Source: Pseudomonadota bacterium
GTDB lineage: Bacteria > Pseudomonadota > Gammaproteobacteria > Pseudomonadales > Oleiphilaceae
Direction of reading: 5' to 3'
DNA: 28,556 bases
Assembly: GCA_023430625.1 (NCBI GenBank)
Contig: JAEZAA010000014.1
Span: forward strand, 1-28,556
Shown: piece after piece, positions 13,686 to 23,604 of the stretch
How the letters are laid out: every line of letters begins with the position of its first letter
Position numbering within the stretch: the first letter of the stretch is position 1
The notes under the pieces: generated by a model
Seen by the model: the letters and a program-made list of their open reading frames with translations, nothing else
Told to the model about the DNA's origin: nothing
Databases searched by the model: none
Program-made: the position numbers and the translations under genes

Positions 13686-14723
13686 TTAGCGGCTGATCCG
13701 GCGCTTGCGCTCGATTTCCTCCAGCTCGACCACACTGACCAGCTTGGCGGCCAGCGCCTCGGGCGTGCCACTGAAGCTGGAACAGCCCGTGGCGGCCACC
13801 GAATCGGGCATGGAGCTGTTGGCACAACTGCCCGACTCCTGCACCCAGATGCGTGAGCCATAAGCCTGCAGCGTGGGCGCGGCGATGGCGCCGTCGTTGC
13901 CCATGCCGCTGAACAGGATGGCGTGGCAGCGGGCACCGTAATAGGTCGACATGTTCAGCATCACCTGGTCGATGGACGGGCCGTAGGGTCCCGGCCAGGC
14001 ATTCTGGCGCATCTCAATGCGACCCTGGGGGTCGAGCCCCAGCTCATGGTCCACCGGCACGATCATGACCTCGCCGTTGCACAGCTTGGCGCCGGGCACC
14101 GCCTCCACCAGTTTGAAGCTGGAGTGGCGGCCCAGCACCTTGGCCAGCACGCTGGTGAAGTTGGCATCGATATGCTGGGCGTAGACGAAGGCAACCGGCA
14201 GGCCTTCCGGCAAGCAGTCGAGAAAGGCTTTGACCGCCGCCGGCCCACCCAGGGAGGCCCCCAGGATCCACACCCGCTCCACATCGCTTTGGCGTGTGAA
14301 GGGCGCGATGCTCTCGGGCAACTGCACCCGCTGACGCTGGGTCACTTCAGCCAGCTGTCCGAGGGTGTCACCGCGTTCGCTCAGGTGGGCAGGATTGCCC
14401 GCCAGCTCGCGGAGCTTGGTGAACAGCCGCCGTTCCCAGCGCGGATAGTCGATGCTGCCGCGGCTTGGCGCCGTGCCCAGGCCAAACAGGACCGGCGCCT
14501 CGGCCACTTCCAGCAATTGGTCGATGGCGTCCGACCAACGCTCTTCGTCCGCGAGATCCACCACCCAGGCATCCACGACCGTCTGTTGCAAGACATCCGG
14601 GTCGAGCCGACCCGGATCGCTGTTGAACGCAACCTGATAGCCATAGACGCTGATGGCATGCTGCAGCACATGGCGCTGCAGCGGATCGTCCGCGATGATC
14701 CCGATTCGGGGGGCACCCGCCAT
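13686..14723 (-). CDS. chpB: Chemoreceptor methylesterase ChpB (CheB-like)
   Basis: A 345-residue cytoplasmic methylesterase expected to demethylate PilJ. The C-terminal catalytic domain (about 148-340) has the triad Ser157 in LGASLGGP, His184 in YAQHIDANF and Asp277 in FSGMGNDG. The N-terminal ~115 residues look like a diverged receiver (IGIIADDPLQRHVL opening, VVDLADE with Asp56). It lacks the obvious Lys-Pro end of an active receiver, so phospho-control may be altered or lost, as in known ChpB proteins. The ATG starts 2 bases after the chpA stop, implying coupling. Confidence 0.92.
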   Translation of the reverse strand: MAGAPRIGIIADDPLQRHVLQHAISVYGYQVAFNSDPGRLDPDVLQQTVVDAWVVDLADEERWSDAIDQLLEVAEAPVLFGLGTAPSRGSIDYPRWERRLFTKLRELAGNPAHLSERGDTLGQLAEVTQRQRVQLPESIAPFTRQSDVERVWILGASLGGPAAVKAFLDCLPEGLPVAFVYAQHIDANFTSVLAKVLGRHSSFKLVEAVPGAKLCNGEVMIVPVDHELGLDPQGRIEMRQNAWPGPYGPSIDQVMLNMSTYYGARCHAILFSGMGNDGAIAAPTLQAYGSRIWVQESGSCANSSMPDSVAATGCSSFSGTPEALAAKLVSVVELEEIERKRRISR

Positions 14724-14725
14724 GG

Positions 14726-17700
14726 TTAGCCTGTCAGCTTCTCAATCGTCTCCAACAGGACCGTTTCCTGGAACGGCTTGCCAAGGTACTCATTGACGCC
14801 GATAGCCATGGCACGATCCCGGTGCTTCTGCCCGGTTCGAGACGTAATCATGATGATCGGCACATCCTTCAGCCGTTCGTCGTGGCGCACGAGGCTTGCC
14901 ACCTCGAAGCCGTCCATGCGCGGCATCTCGATGTCGAGCAGCATGATGTCGGGCTTGCGGTCCTGCAGCAGGGCGATGGCATCCACCCCGTCCTTCGCCG
15001 TGATGACCTCCATGCCGTTGCGTTCCAGCAGACGGGACGTCACCTTCCGGACCGTAACCGAGTCGTCCACCACCATGACCAGCTTGGTGCGGGTGCTGCG
15101 GCTAGGCGCGGCGTCCGCCACCGGCTGCTTGGCCAGTTGCGTGGTGAAATCCGCCCGCAGCATGGCCGGCAAGTCGAGAATCACCACCACGCTGCCATCG
15201 CCGAGGATGGTGGCGCCGGAAGCGCCGCGCACCTGGGCGAACTGCGGCCCCAGGCTCTTCACCACGATCTCGCGTGAGCCCATGAGGCTGTCCACCTGCA
15301 GCGCCAGGGGCTGATCGCCACCGCGTACCAGGATCACCGGCAGCGGCAGGGGCTGGCCCTGCAGCTTGGGCTGGTGCTCGCTGCGCAGCAGGCTGCCCAG
15401 GTATTGCAGGCGATAGCGCTGGCCGGCGTACTCGTAGAGCGGCGCGTCCGGCTGGTAATACTGCTCCAGCTCATAGGTGCTGACCCGCACGATGCCCTCG
15501 ATGGTGTTGAGCGGGATGGCGTAGAAATCCTCACCAGTACTGACCATCAGGGCGCGGTTGACCGACACCGTGAAGGGCAGGTGAACGATGAAGCGGGTAC
15601 CTTGACCGGGCAGTGACTCGATCATGATACGGCCGCCCAGCTGCTTGATCTCGCTGGCCACCACGTCCATGCCGACGCCACGTCCGGAAATCTGGGTCAC
15701 CTGCTGCGCGGTACTGAAACCAGGCTGCATGATGAACTGCATCACTTCCTGATCCGTGACATCCGCATCGGCTTCCAGCAGGCCCTGGGCAAGCGCTTTC
15801 TTGCGCACGGCGGCCACGTTGACCCCCGCGCCGTCGTCGGCCATGACCAAGACCACATCGCCGCCTTCGCGACTCAGCGACAAGGTCACCTGGCCCGTCT
15901 CGGACTTGCCGGCCTTGCGGCGTGCGTCGATGGATTCGATACCATGGTCGATGGCGTTACGCAGCATGTGCTCCAGCGGCGCGACCATCCGTTCCAATAC
16001 GTTGCGGTCCAGCTCGCCATCGGGGTTGTACACCTCGAAGTCGACTTTCTTGCCCAACTCGCCCGCCACCTGGCGCACGATCCGGCGCAGACGCGGCACC
16101 ATGGAGGAGAAGGGCACCATGCGGGTCTTCATCAGACCTTCCTGCAGCTCCGTGTTGATGCGGGACTGCTGCAGCAGCAAGGTTTCCGCATCGCGGACCT
16201 TGTCGGTCATGGTGTCTTTCAGGTCCATCAAGTCCGACGCGGATTCGCCAAGCGCCCGCGACAACTGCTGTACCGTGGAGTAACGGTCCATTTCCAGCGG
16301 GTCGAAATCGGCGTACTCCGGACCGCTCTGGCGTTCCTGGCGGAACAGAACCTGGGCTTCGGTTTCCATTTCCATCCGCCGCAGCTGCTCGCGCAAACGA
16401 TCGACGGTGGCGCCCATTTCATCCAGCGTATGGCTGAAGTCGCTGATCTGCTGTTCCAGACGACCGCGGGCAATGGAGGTTTCGCCCGCCAAGTTGACCA
16501 GGTTGTCCAGCAGCGGCGCGGAGACCCGGATGGTTTCCACCTGCTGCTGAGGCGTGGCCGCGCGCGTTTGCGGCGCCTGCGCCCGATGGGGAGGCTCCGC
16601 CGGGGCAGCCGTCGGCTTCTGGATCTGCTGGCGCTGGAATTCCACCACCCGTGCGGTGGGTTCCGCTTCCAGATCCTGGGTGGCACCCGCGTTCAGACCC
16701 TGGATTTCCAGTTCACGGAACTTGGCGCGCACCAGGCCAATGGCCCGCTGCAGTGAATCGTAGCGGCTGCGGATCGACTGTTGCAGATCGCCTTCCAGAC
16801 GTTGACCCGATTCCATGGCTTGCTTGACCAGGCTTTCCAGGCTCTGGCTGAGATCGCCGAGCTGGTGCAGATCCGCCAGGCGCGCGCCGCCTTTCAGCGT
16901 GTGCAAGGCATGCTGCATGGCCTGGGCATGAGCCAGATTGCCGGGTTCCTTGTGCCAGTCGGCGAGACTGGTTTCCAGAACCTGTCCCAGTTCGCGGGCT
17001 TCTTCCAGGAAAATCTGCAGGATTTCCGGATCGGTCTGGCGGCGAACATCGTCCGCCACCGAATCGTCGGCCTCGTCCTGCTCTGCCGCGCCGGGTTGGG
17101 GAGCGGTGCCGGAGAGGCGTGCCAGCAGAGCCACGGAGGCGTGCATGGGCTCGCCTTTGGCAAGCTGCTCCAGCAACTCGTTCAGGGCACTGATGGCCTC
17201 GCCGGTCAGGCTGATCAAATCTTCCGTCACCTCGCCCTGCATTTCGGTCAGCGGTGCCAGGCAGTCGTACAGCTTGTCGGCGACGTCGCCGATGGTATTC
17301 AGTGCCGCCAGGCGCGCACCGCCCTTGAGGGTGTGCAAGTCGCGCGTCAGGCTGACCAGATGCGCGGGATCGAGCGGATTGGCGCGCCACTGCTGATAGC
17401 TGTCGGACGCCGATTGCAGCAGGTCCTGGGCTTCATCGAGGAAGATCGCCACCAGGTCTTCGTCGCCAGTGATCTCCTCAAAGCCCGTTTCCTGCTCGTC
17501 CAGAGTCGGTACGTCATCGTTGACCAGGGCAGCCTTGGTCGGTGTCGTGACCGGCTGCGACGAGACACTGGAACCGTCCTTGCGTTGTGCCTTGCAGTAG
17601 GCATGGATGGCGGCAATCAGATCCGGCGCGGAGGCCAGCGGCTGACCATCGCGAACCGCATCGACCATGGTGGCCAAGCGGTCGTGACATTGCAGCAGCA

Positions 17701-20700
17701 GGTCGGACAGCGACGGGTTGATCTGGAAGCGGCCGTCGACGATGCCTTCGAATAGGTTCTCCAGTTCGTGGGCCAGGTCGCCGATTGCACGCACATCCGC
17801 CAGACGGGCACCGCCTTTCAGGGTATGGACGTCGCGCTGCAGCTCCTTCATGGCCTGCATGTCCTGGCCGCCTTGCAGCCAGTCGTGCAGGTTAGTGGCG
17901 GTGCTGTCGATGATGTCCTGGGCTTCTTCCAGGAAAATCTCTGCCAGCTCCGGATCGATTTCCGTAATGGTTTCCGCTTCGGCCGCCAGCAGTTCGTCGC
18001 TGGCCTGTTCCGCCACGGACTCGGGCACTTCGTCCACCGGCGCATCGAGCGTGGGAATCGCGGGCACTTCGATGTCTTCGTCACCCAGGGCTGCGCTGGC
18101 GGCAGCTTGCAGGGCCGTGATCAAGCCAGGCGCGGACGGGCAGCGGCTTTCACGGATGACGCTGTCCACCATGCCGGCGAGCGCATCATGGGCCTGGAGC
18201 ACCAGGTCCAGGGTGTTGCCCTGCAGGCTGATGCGGCCTTCCGCCAAGCGTTCGAACAGGCTTTCCATCTCGTGGGCGAGATCGCCCATGGGCCGGATCT
18301 GGGCCAAGCGCGCGCCGCCCTTGAGGGTATGCAGGTCGCGCTGCAGCTGGGCCACCAGATCCAGATTGGATGGCGCGTTCTTCCAGGCGTGCAGGGTTTC
18401 GCCGGTGCTGTCGATCAGTTCCTGGGCTTCTTCCAGGAAGATTTCCGCCAGTTCCGGGTCGAGTTCGATGAGGTCATCCTCAGCGTCCGCGGTGACCGCG
18501 TCGGCTATGGCGAACTCTTCGGCTTCGACTGAATCGTCTGCTACGGCAAGCTCTTCGGTGGAGACAAGTTCCTCGTCGGACGCCAGCTCTTCGAGCGCAG
18601 GAATCTCCTCCAGGGACGCATTTTCCTCATCGAAAGAAAGCGCCTCGTCGAAAGAAAGCTCTTCATCGGAAGAAGGCGTCTCCAGAACCGGCAGATCCTC
18701 TTCGGTGAGCTCCAGGCTGTCCTCGGCGTCAAGCTCGATAGACTCTGCCTCGTCCGGCAGGGCCAGATCCGCCAGTTCGATTGCTTCGGGCTCGTCGGTT
18801 TCGGTGTGCTCGAACGAGACCTCCAGGGTTTCCGGCAGGTCATCCTGCAGGACGGGAATGGCGTCCTCGTCCGGCAAGGCTGGCGTGGCCAGTTCCTGCA
18901 GCTGTTGCAGCAGCGCCGCATCCCGTTGCGTGGACAGTCCGGCCGCCACCTGATCCATCATGTTCAGCAGCACTTCGTGGCCGCGGCGGATGGTGCTCAG
19001 GCTCGCGTCGTCGGCAACCAGGGAGCCGGCATCGATGTGGCCATAAGCCTCCCGCAGTGCGTCGCTCAGCTCCGCCACGTCGTCGAGACCGGCGATGCAG
19101 GCGCCCTGATTCAGGGTCAGCAGGCTCTGGGAAAGCTTCTCCAGCTCGTCGCCGGTGACCGGGTTGTGGCTCCAGTGCAGCAGGATTTGCTCGGCATCCA
19201 GCAGAATATCCACGCCTTCGGTAAGGAAGATGTTGATGAGCTGGGGATCCGGCGCACCTTCCAGAGAATCCTCCAGTTGCTCGCCGTGATGCTGGAGCAT
19301 GGCCTGATGGGCCTGGGTGACTCGCTGCAGGTATTCTTCGACGCCATCGAGAGGTGCCTGCGGCGCTTTCTCAAGCTGGACGATGCCGTCATGAATGAAG
19401 CCCACCAGCTCCGCCAGCAGGTCGACCAGGGACTGGTCGGCCAGCACGTTGCAGGCACGGGCTTCCTTGATGTATTTCTCCATCGGCACCGCGACGGTGG
19501 CGATGGGCAGGATGTTGGCGGTGTTGGCGCTGCCCTTCAGGGTATGGAGGGCACGGGACACGTCGTCGCTCAGCGGAACCGGCTGGCCGCTGGCGCGCGC
19601 ATTGGCAACGAAGCTCTCCAGGGTTTGGAGGTGGGTTTCGGTCTCGGTGCGGAAAATGTCCAGCAGGACCGGATCCACATCGCCTTCGTCGGCGTAATCC
19701 GCAACGTCCTCGTCCAGATCGTCGGTCAGTGACGCGACATTGGCTTCCGGGGTCGAAACCGCCGTGTGCAGGGTCGGAACATCCATCTCCTGGCTTGTGG
19801 TGGTGTCGGCCTTGGCCGTGTCAGCGGCTTTGACCGTGTCAGTAGCGCCACCGAGCACAGTCGCCAGCGGCGGTACGGCTTCGCCACGAGCAAGGGCCTG
19901 CGCCTGTTGCTGGTAGGGCTCGACCTTACGGCTTGGGCGGCGGCGCAGACGGAAATCGTCGATCAGCTCGGGCAGGATGTCGACCACCGCCCGCATCAGT
20001 TCCGCCGCGTCCGGCGTCAGCGAGACCGTGTTGTCGATGATCCGGTTCATCAGGTTCTCGATGCCCCAGGCGGTCTCGCCCACACGCAGGGCACCGACCA
20101 TGCGGCCGGAACCTTTCAGGGTGTGGAAGGCGCGGCGGGCTTCGATCAGCGCCTCGTGCTGGTTGGTGTCGTTCAGGTATTGGGGCAGATACTGGCGAAT
20201 TGTATCCAGCACCTCGCCCGCTTCCTCGATGAAGATCTCCAGGATCTCGTCATCGACCAGGTCCGCGTCGGCTTCTTCCAGGTCGTCGCCCTGGTCTTCC
20301 GCTTCAACGCTGGCAAGGGTGTCGATCGTCGCTGGTTCCTGTGCTGCGTCTACCGTGTCGGTCAGCTCGGGAACCTCATCCAGCTCCAGGCTGTCTGGCG
20401 CATCACTGGATTCAGCCGGGGCGGCTTCGGCGATCTCGGGCTCATCCGCGTCCACCCTGGTCGATACGGATGCCGCGGCGCGGGCACTGGTCTTGGCGGG
20501 TTGCGCCAGGGCTTCCGCCTGCGCCATGAAGTCGGATACGTCTTCGCTCTGCTCACCGCTACGGAACTCGGCCAGCAGGCGGGGCAGCCGGCTGATGACG
20601 CTGTCCAGCAGTTCGAACATGCCGAGGCTGGCGTCGATGCTGCCGTCGAGCACGCGGTTCAGCATGTTCTCAACCGACCAGGCCAACTCGGCCAGGGTGC

Positions 20701-22666
20701 TGGCGCCCACCAGGCGGCCAGAGCCTTTCAGGGTGTGGAAGGCGCGGCGCAATTCCACCAGCGCGGCCTGATCCTTGGGCTCGGCCTGGAACTGCGGGAA
20801 ATAGGTGCCGATGGTCTGCAGCACTTCGTCGGCTTCTTCCACGAAGATGTCGATAATCTCTTCGTCGATCAGCTCGCGATCGGTGGCCTTGTTGGCGGAG
20901 GCATCGGGTGCCACGTTGGACGGTACCGCCGTGCTGTCGCTGTCGGCCACGGGCGTGGTGCGTGCCACGCGCTGGGGCGTCTGACCCACCGCATAGCCGA
21001 GAGAGGCAACGCTCTCCTCCGCGACCTGCAGGATCATCTCGTTGTCTTTGCTGCCTTCGCTCAGGCGCTCAAGGTAATACTCGATACTGGTGATGGCATC
21101 GGCCAGGGTGTCCAGTTGCTGCCATTCCGGTACGGCTTGGTCGTCCAGCAGCACTTCCTGTACATAGCGGGCACAGGATTGCAGCAGGGCGGCGGCGCGC
21201 TCCAGCGGGATAATGGCCAGACCGCCCCGGATGCTGTTGAGCATGGCCGGCACATCGGCGATTTCGCGATGGTCCCAGTGGGACGCGATGAACTCGACGA
21301 TGTCGTTCTTGGCCTGTTCCAGGCCGTTGCGGGCTTCCCGGATCAGGGCGCCATGGGCATTCTCCAGCTGTTCGCGGGGAATGTGGCTGCTGGTGGTTTC
21401 TTCCGGCTGGCTGGAGCTGTCGTTCATGCCACTGAGCGTGGCCTCGACGTAGAGCAGGGCGCCGGCAATGTCCATCAGCTCGCCGTCATCGGGCTTTTCG
21501 TCGCGGGCGACGATGGCGCGAATCTGGTCGATCTGTTCCTGGATGACCTTGCGGGGAATCCCCAGACCCATCACGGCAACCGTGTTGGCCACCTGGGTCA
21601 GGCCCGGAATCAGTTCTTCCAGCTCTTCACTGTTCTTGAGTTCGCTGCGCACGAACAGATCGAGCTGATCCTTGATGCGGGTCAGCTCTTCATTGAGGGC
21701 GGCGACCACGGAATGGATGGCTCCGCGATCCGGCCCCGACATTTTCTGGCGTTCTTCATCCACTTCCTGCTCCGACGGCAGGGCGCGGTCGAGCTGAAAG
21801 AGGTTCTTGATTTCGTCCACATGGGCCGAGCCGGCGGTGGCTTTGGCAATGTAATACAGCAGGTGCTTGAGCAGGTCTTCAGGTACCGGCTGCAGCAGGA
21901 TGTCGATGTTTTCATCGATCAGGCGCTTGATCTGGTAATCCAGGTGACGCAGCAGGTTCTTGGCTGCCGACGACAACGGAATGCCATCGACCGCCAGGGC
22001 TTCCACATAGGCGCGGGCGACACTCCAGAGCTGGCCTTGAGCGGTGCCTTCGCACAACTGCTCGAGCTTCTTGGCGACCTTGCGCAGGAAACCGTAATTG
22101 ATCTCCAGATCATGCACGCGAATTACGCCGGCGAGCGAGAACTGGTACATCTGCCGCAGCTTGCGCAGCAGGGCCAGGGTTTCCTCGTCGTGCAGGCGCT
22201 GGCTGACCCCGGGCGGCGGCGTGACACGCGCCGGCGACAGGTCCGGCGTGAATACCGAGTTGTCCGACAGCAGGTCTTCGCCCCGGGAGGCACGTAGATC
22301 GTTGAGGATCGGCAGCAGGATCACCGGCAGGTCGCGCTTGCCCGTCTGGATACGCTCCAGATAGGTGGGCAGCTGCACGATCGCGCGCATGAGCACTTCC
22401 TGCGCTTCTTCCGGATGGGGAACTTCCTGGTTCAGCATGGCCTGGGCCAGCTTCTCCATTTCTTCCGCCATAAGGGCCGCGCCATAGAACTCCACCATCT
22501 GCAAGGTCCCATGGACCTGATGGATGTAGTTCAGGCAAAAGCGAATCCGGGCGGTGTCGTCGGTATTTCCGACGAAGGCTTCCAATGCCTGCCGCGCCTG
22601 ATTCAGGGTTTCTTCAATTTCCCCTCGGACCCAGTCAAGGGCTACATAGTCATGGTTGTTAGCCAT
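14726..22666 (-). CDS. chpA: ChpA: multi-Hpt CheA-type hybrid histidine kinase
   Basis: A 2646-residue cytoplasmic kinase, somewhat longer than P. aeruginosa ChpA (about 2,470). By eye there are about eleven Hpt-like modules. Candidate phospho-acceptors are His52 (VHGTLQM), Thr357 (LTQVANTV), Asn477 (LNSIRGG, degenerate), His644, His848, His1041 (all HTLKGS), Leu1183 (LLTLNQGA, degenerate), and His1446, His1614, His1778 and His1922 (HTLKGGARLA). Very acidic linkers join them, the longest at ~1262-1402. The kinase core follows: dimerisation from ~2040, N-box Asn2237 in LRNAIDHG, G1 DDGAGV (2277-2282) and G2 GRGVGMD near 2327. A CheW-like domain spans ~2350-2500 and a C-terminal receiver has phospho-acceptor Asp2578 in LLDIEMPRMDG. 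It phosphorylates PilG and PilH to steer twitching and, in pseudomonads, cAMP production. Confidence 0.96.
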   Translation of the reverse strand: MANNHDYVALDWVRGEIEETLNQARQALEAFVGNTDDTARIRFCLNYIHQVHGTLQMVEFYGAALMAEEMEKLAQAMLNQEVPHPEEAQEVLMRAIVQLPTYLERIQTGKRDLPVILLPILNDLRASRGEDLLSDNSVFTPDLSPARVTPPPGVSQRLHDEETLALLRKLRQMYQFSLAGVIRVHDLEINYGFLRKVAKKLEQLCEGTAQGQLWSVARAYVEALAVDGIPLSSAAKNLLRHLDYQIKRLIDENIDILLQPVPEDLLKHLLYYIAKATAGSAHVDEIKNLFQLDRALPSEQEVDEERQKMSGPDRGAIHSVVAALNEELTRIKDQLDLFVRSELKNSEELEELIPGLTQVANTVAVMGLGIPRKVIQEQIDQIRAIVARDEKPDDGELMDIAGALLYVEATLSGMNDSSSQPEETTSSHIPREQLENAHGALIREARNGLEQAKNDIVEFIASHWDHREIADVPAMLNSIRGGLAIIPLERAAALLQSCARYVQEVLLDDQAVPEWQQLDTLADAITSIEYYLERLSEGSKDNEMILQVAEESVASLGYAVGQTPQRVARTTPVADSDSTAVPSNVAPDASANKATDRELIDEEIIDIFVEEADEVLQTIGTYFPQFQAEPKDQAALVELRRAFHTLKGSGRLVGASTLAELAWSVENMLNRVLDGSIDASLGMFELLDSVISRLPRLLAEFRSGEQSEDVSDFMAQAEALAQPAKTSARAAASVSTRVDADEPEIAEAAPAESSDAPDSLELDEVPELTDTVDAAQEPATIDTLASVEAEDQGDDLEEADADLVDDEILEIFIEEAGEVLDTIRQYLPQYLNDTNQHEALIEARRAFHTLKGSGRMVGALRVGETAWGIENLMNRIIDNTVSLTPDAAELMRAVVDILPELIDDFRLRRRPSRKVEPYQQQAQALARGEAVPPLATVLGGATDTVKAADTAKADTTTSQEMDVPTLHTAVSTPEANVASLTDDLDEDVADYADEGDVDPVLLDIFRTETETHLQTLESFVANARASGQPVPLSDDVSRALHTLKGSANTANILPIATVAVPMEKYIKEARACNVLADQSLVDLLAELVGFIHDGIVQLEKAPQAPLDGVEEYLQRVTQAHQAMLQHHGEQLEDSLEGAPDPQLINIFLTEGVDILLDAEQILLHWSHNPVTGDELEKLSQSLLTLNQGACIAGLDDVAELSDALREAYGHIDAGSLVADDASLSTIRRGHEVLLNMMDQVAAGLSTQRDAALLQQLQELATPALPDEDAIPVLQDDLPETLEVSFEHTETDEPEAIELADLALPDEAESIELDAEDSLELTEEDLPVLETPSSDEELSFDEALSFDEENASLEEIPALEELASDEELVSTEELAVADDSVEAEEFAIADAVTADAEDDLIELDPELAEIFLEEAQELIDSTGETLHAWKNAPSNLDLVAQLQRDLHTLKGGARLAQIRPMGDLAHEMESLFERLAEGRISLQGNTLDLVLQAHDALAGMVDSVIRESRCPSAPGLITALQAAASAALGDEDIEVPAIPTLDAPVDEVPESVAEQASDELLAAEAETITEIDPELAEIFLEEAQDIIDSTATNLHDWLQGGQDMQAMKELQRDVHTLKGGARLADVRAIGDLAHELENLFEGIVDGRFQINPSLSDLLLQCHDRLATMVDAVRDGQPLASAPDLIAAIHAYCKAQRKDGSSVSSQPVTTPTKAALVNDDVPTLDEQETGFEEITGDEDLVAIFLDEAQDLLQSASDSYQQWRANPLDPAHLVSLTRDLHTLKGGARLAALNTIGDVADKLYDCLAPLTEMQGEVTEDLISLTGEAISALNELLEQLAKGEPMHASVALLARLSGTAPQPGAAEQDEADDSVADDVRRQTDPEILQIFLEEARELGQVLETSLADWHKEPGNLAHAQAMQHALHTLKGGARLADLHQLGDLSQSLESLVKQAMESGQRLEGDLQQSIRSRYDSLQRAIGLVRAKFRELEIQGLNAGATQDLEAEPTARVVEFQRQQIQKPTAAPAEPPHRAQAPQTRAATPQQQVETIRVSAPLLDNLVNLAGETSIARGRLEQQISDFSHTLDEMGATVDRLREQLRRMEMETEAQVLFRQERQSGPEYADFDPLEMDRYSTVQQLSRALGESASDLMDLKDTMTDKVRDAETLLLQQSRINTELQEGLMKTRMVPFSSMVPRLRRIVRQVAGELGKKVDFEVYNPDGELDRNVLERMVAPLEHMLRNAIDHGIESIDARRKAGKSETGQVTLSLSREGGDVVLVMADDGAGVNVAAVRKKALAQGLLEADADVTDQEVMQFIMQPGFSTAQQVTQISGRGVGMDVVASEIKQLGGRIMIESLPGQGTRFIVHLPFTVSVNRALMVSTGEDFYAIPLNTIEGIVRVSTYELEQYYQPDAPLYEYAGQRYRLQYLGSLLRSEHQPKLQGQPLPLPVILVRGGDQPLALQVDSLMGSREIVVKSLGPQFAQVRGASGATILGDGSVVVILDLPAMLRADFTTQLAKQPVADAAPSRSTRTKLVMVVDDSVTVRKVTSRLLERNGMEVITAKDGVDAIALLQDRKPDIMLLDIEMPRMDGFEVASLVRHDERLKDVPIIMITSRTGQKHRDRAMAIGVNEYLGKPFQETVLLETIEKLTG
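18457..18885 (-). repeat. Acidic low-complexity linker inside chpA
   Basis: The segment encoding ChpA residues ~1262-1402 is a Glu/Asp/Ser/Leu-rich linker. It contains tandem imperfect peptide units (SSDEELSFDEALSFDEE, then ELASDEELVSTEELAVAD). At DNA level TCGTCGAAAGAAAGC-like units repeat around 18629-18670. Such linkers separate Hpt modules and are prone to length change between strains. Confidence 0.7.
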
Positions 22667-22681
22667 AACTTCTCCAGCTGA

Positions 22682-23581
22682 TTAGTTCGATTCAACGCGT
22701 CTGATAAACGCCAGCGACTCGTCGCTGCGCACCCTTTCGAGTAGTGGGTGTTGCCAGTCCACCATCTCGCCGAGGCCGAGGATCATAAGCCCCCCCGGTA
22801 TGAGCCTTTCCGCCAGCCGGTTGAGGATTTCCTTTCGGCGCCAGCGACGGAAGTAAATTAACAAGTTCTGACAGTAGATAATGTTCATGCCGTGCATGGG
22901 CGCGTCGCGTAAGTCCAGCACATTGATGCGGGCAAAACAGACGCGCTCGCGAATGGACGGTATGACCTCATACTGACCGCCGGGTTTCTGAGCGAAGTAC
23001 TTTTGTTTTCGTTCTTCGTTCAGGCACACCAGCTTGCGTGCCGGGTAGACACCGGCCCGCGCCTTTTCCAGAGCGGGTTTGCTGATGTCGGTGCCGGTAA
23101 CGCCGTAATATCTCTCCAGCCCCAAGGTTGCCATGCATTCGTCGATCAGCATGGCGATGGTGTAGGGCTCCTCGCCGGTCGAACAGCCTACACTCCAGGC
23201 TTCGATCGGCGTTTTACGGAGCATGTCCAGTGGCCGCGTCAGGATGTAGTCCACCAGCAGGCTGTAAGCCTGCTCGTCGCGGTAGAAGCGAGTCTCCTGC
23301 ACCGTCAGACGGTCCACGAGAATGGCCCACTCCATGATGCCGCCGGGGCTATTCACCACGCGGTCGTAATATTCCTGATAACTCTGGCAGCCGATTTCGC
23401 GCATCCGGATTCCCAGACTGGTCTGGAGAAAGGTCTTCCGTTGGGGCGGAAGATTCATGCCGGTGCGCCGCTCAACGAGCGCTTGCCATTGTTGGAACTG
23501 CCGTTCGTCCATTTCGGGCAGGCTTCGCAGGCTCCATCCGCTGGAGTCTGCGCCTGCGTTGTTTTTTGCCATGGATGTCAC
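22682..23581 (-). CDS. pilK: Chemoreceptor methyltransferase PilK (CheR-like)
   Basis: A 299-residue cytoplasmic S-adenosylmethionine-dependent methyltransferase expected to methylate glutamates of PilJ. I use the GTG at 23579-23581, with GGAA five bases upstream; the ATG three codons later has no suitably spaced site. The N-terminal helical CheR domain includes LTVQETRFYRD (residues 92-102, the conserved T-x-x-E-T-x-F-x-R). The SAM motif is SVGCSTGEEPY (130-140), the acidic ribose-binding residue is Asp165 in GTDIS, and NIIYCQNLLIYF (233-244) replaces the usual RNVLIYF. The Cys-Gln in place of the Arg there is noteworthy but may be typical of PilK. It ends 15 bases before the chpA start. Confidence 0.93.
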   Translation of the reverse strand: MTSMAKNNAGADSSGWSLRSLPEMDERQFQQWQALVERRTGMNLPPQRKTFLQTSLGIRMREIGCQSYQEYYDRVVNSPGGIMEWAILVDRLTVQETRFYRDEQAYSLLVDYILTRPLDMLRKTPIEAWSVGCSTGEEPYTIAMLIDECMATLGLERYYGVTGTDISKPALEKARAGVYPARKLVCLNEERKQKYFAQKPGGQYEVIPSIRERVCFARINVLDLRDAPMHGMNIIYCQNLLIYFRRWRRKEILNRLAERLIPGGLMILGLGEMVDWQHPLLERVRSDESLAFIRRVESN

Positions 23582-23604
23582 ATCGTTCCAAGGACGCGGA
23601 TGGA

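Noticed and set aside
19766..22297. 843-codon open frame on the plus strand opposite chpA
   Set aside because: It mirrors ChpA codons (GC-rich third positions on the true strand), has no ribosome-binding site or family features, and lies wholly within a confident gene.
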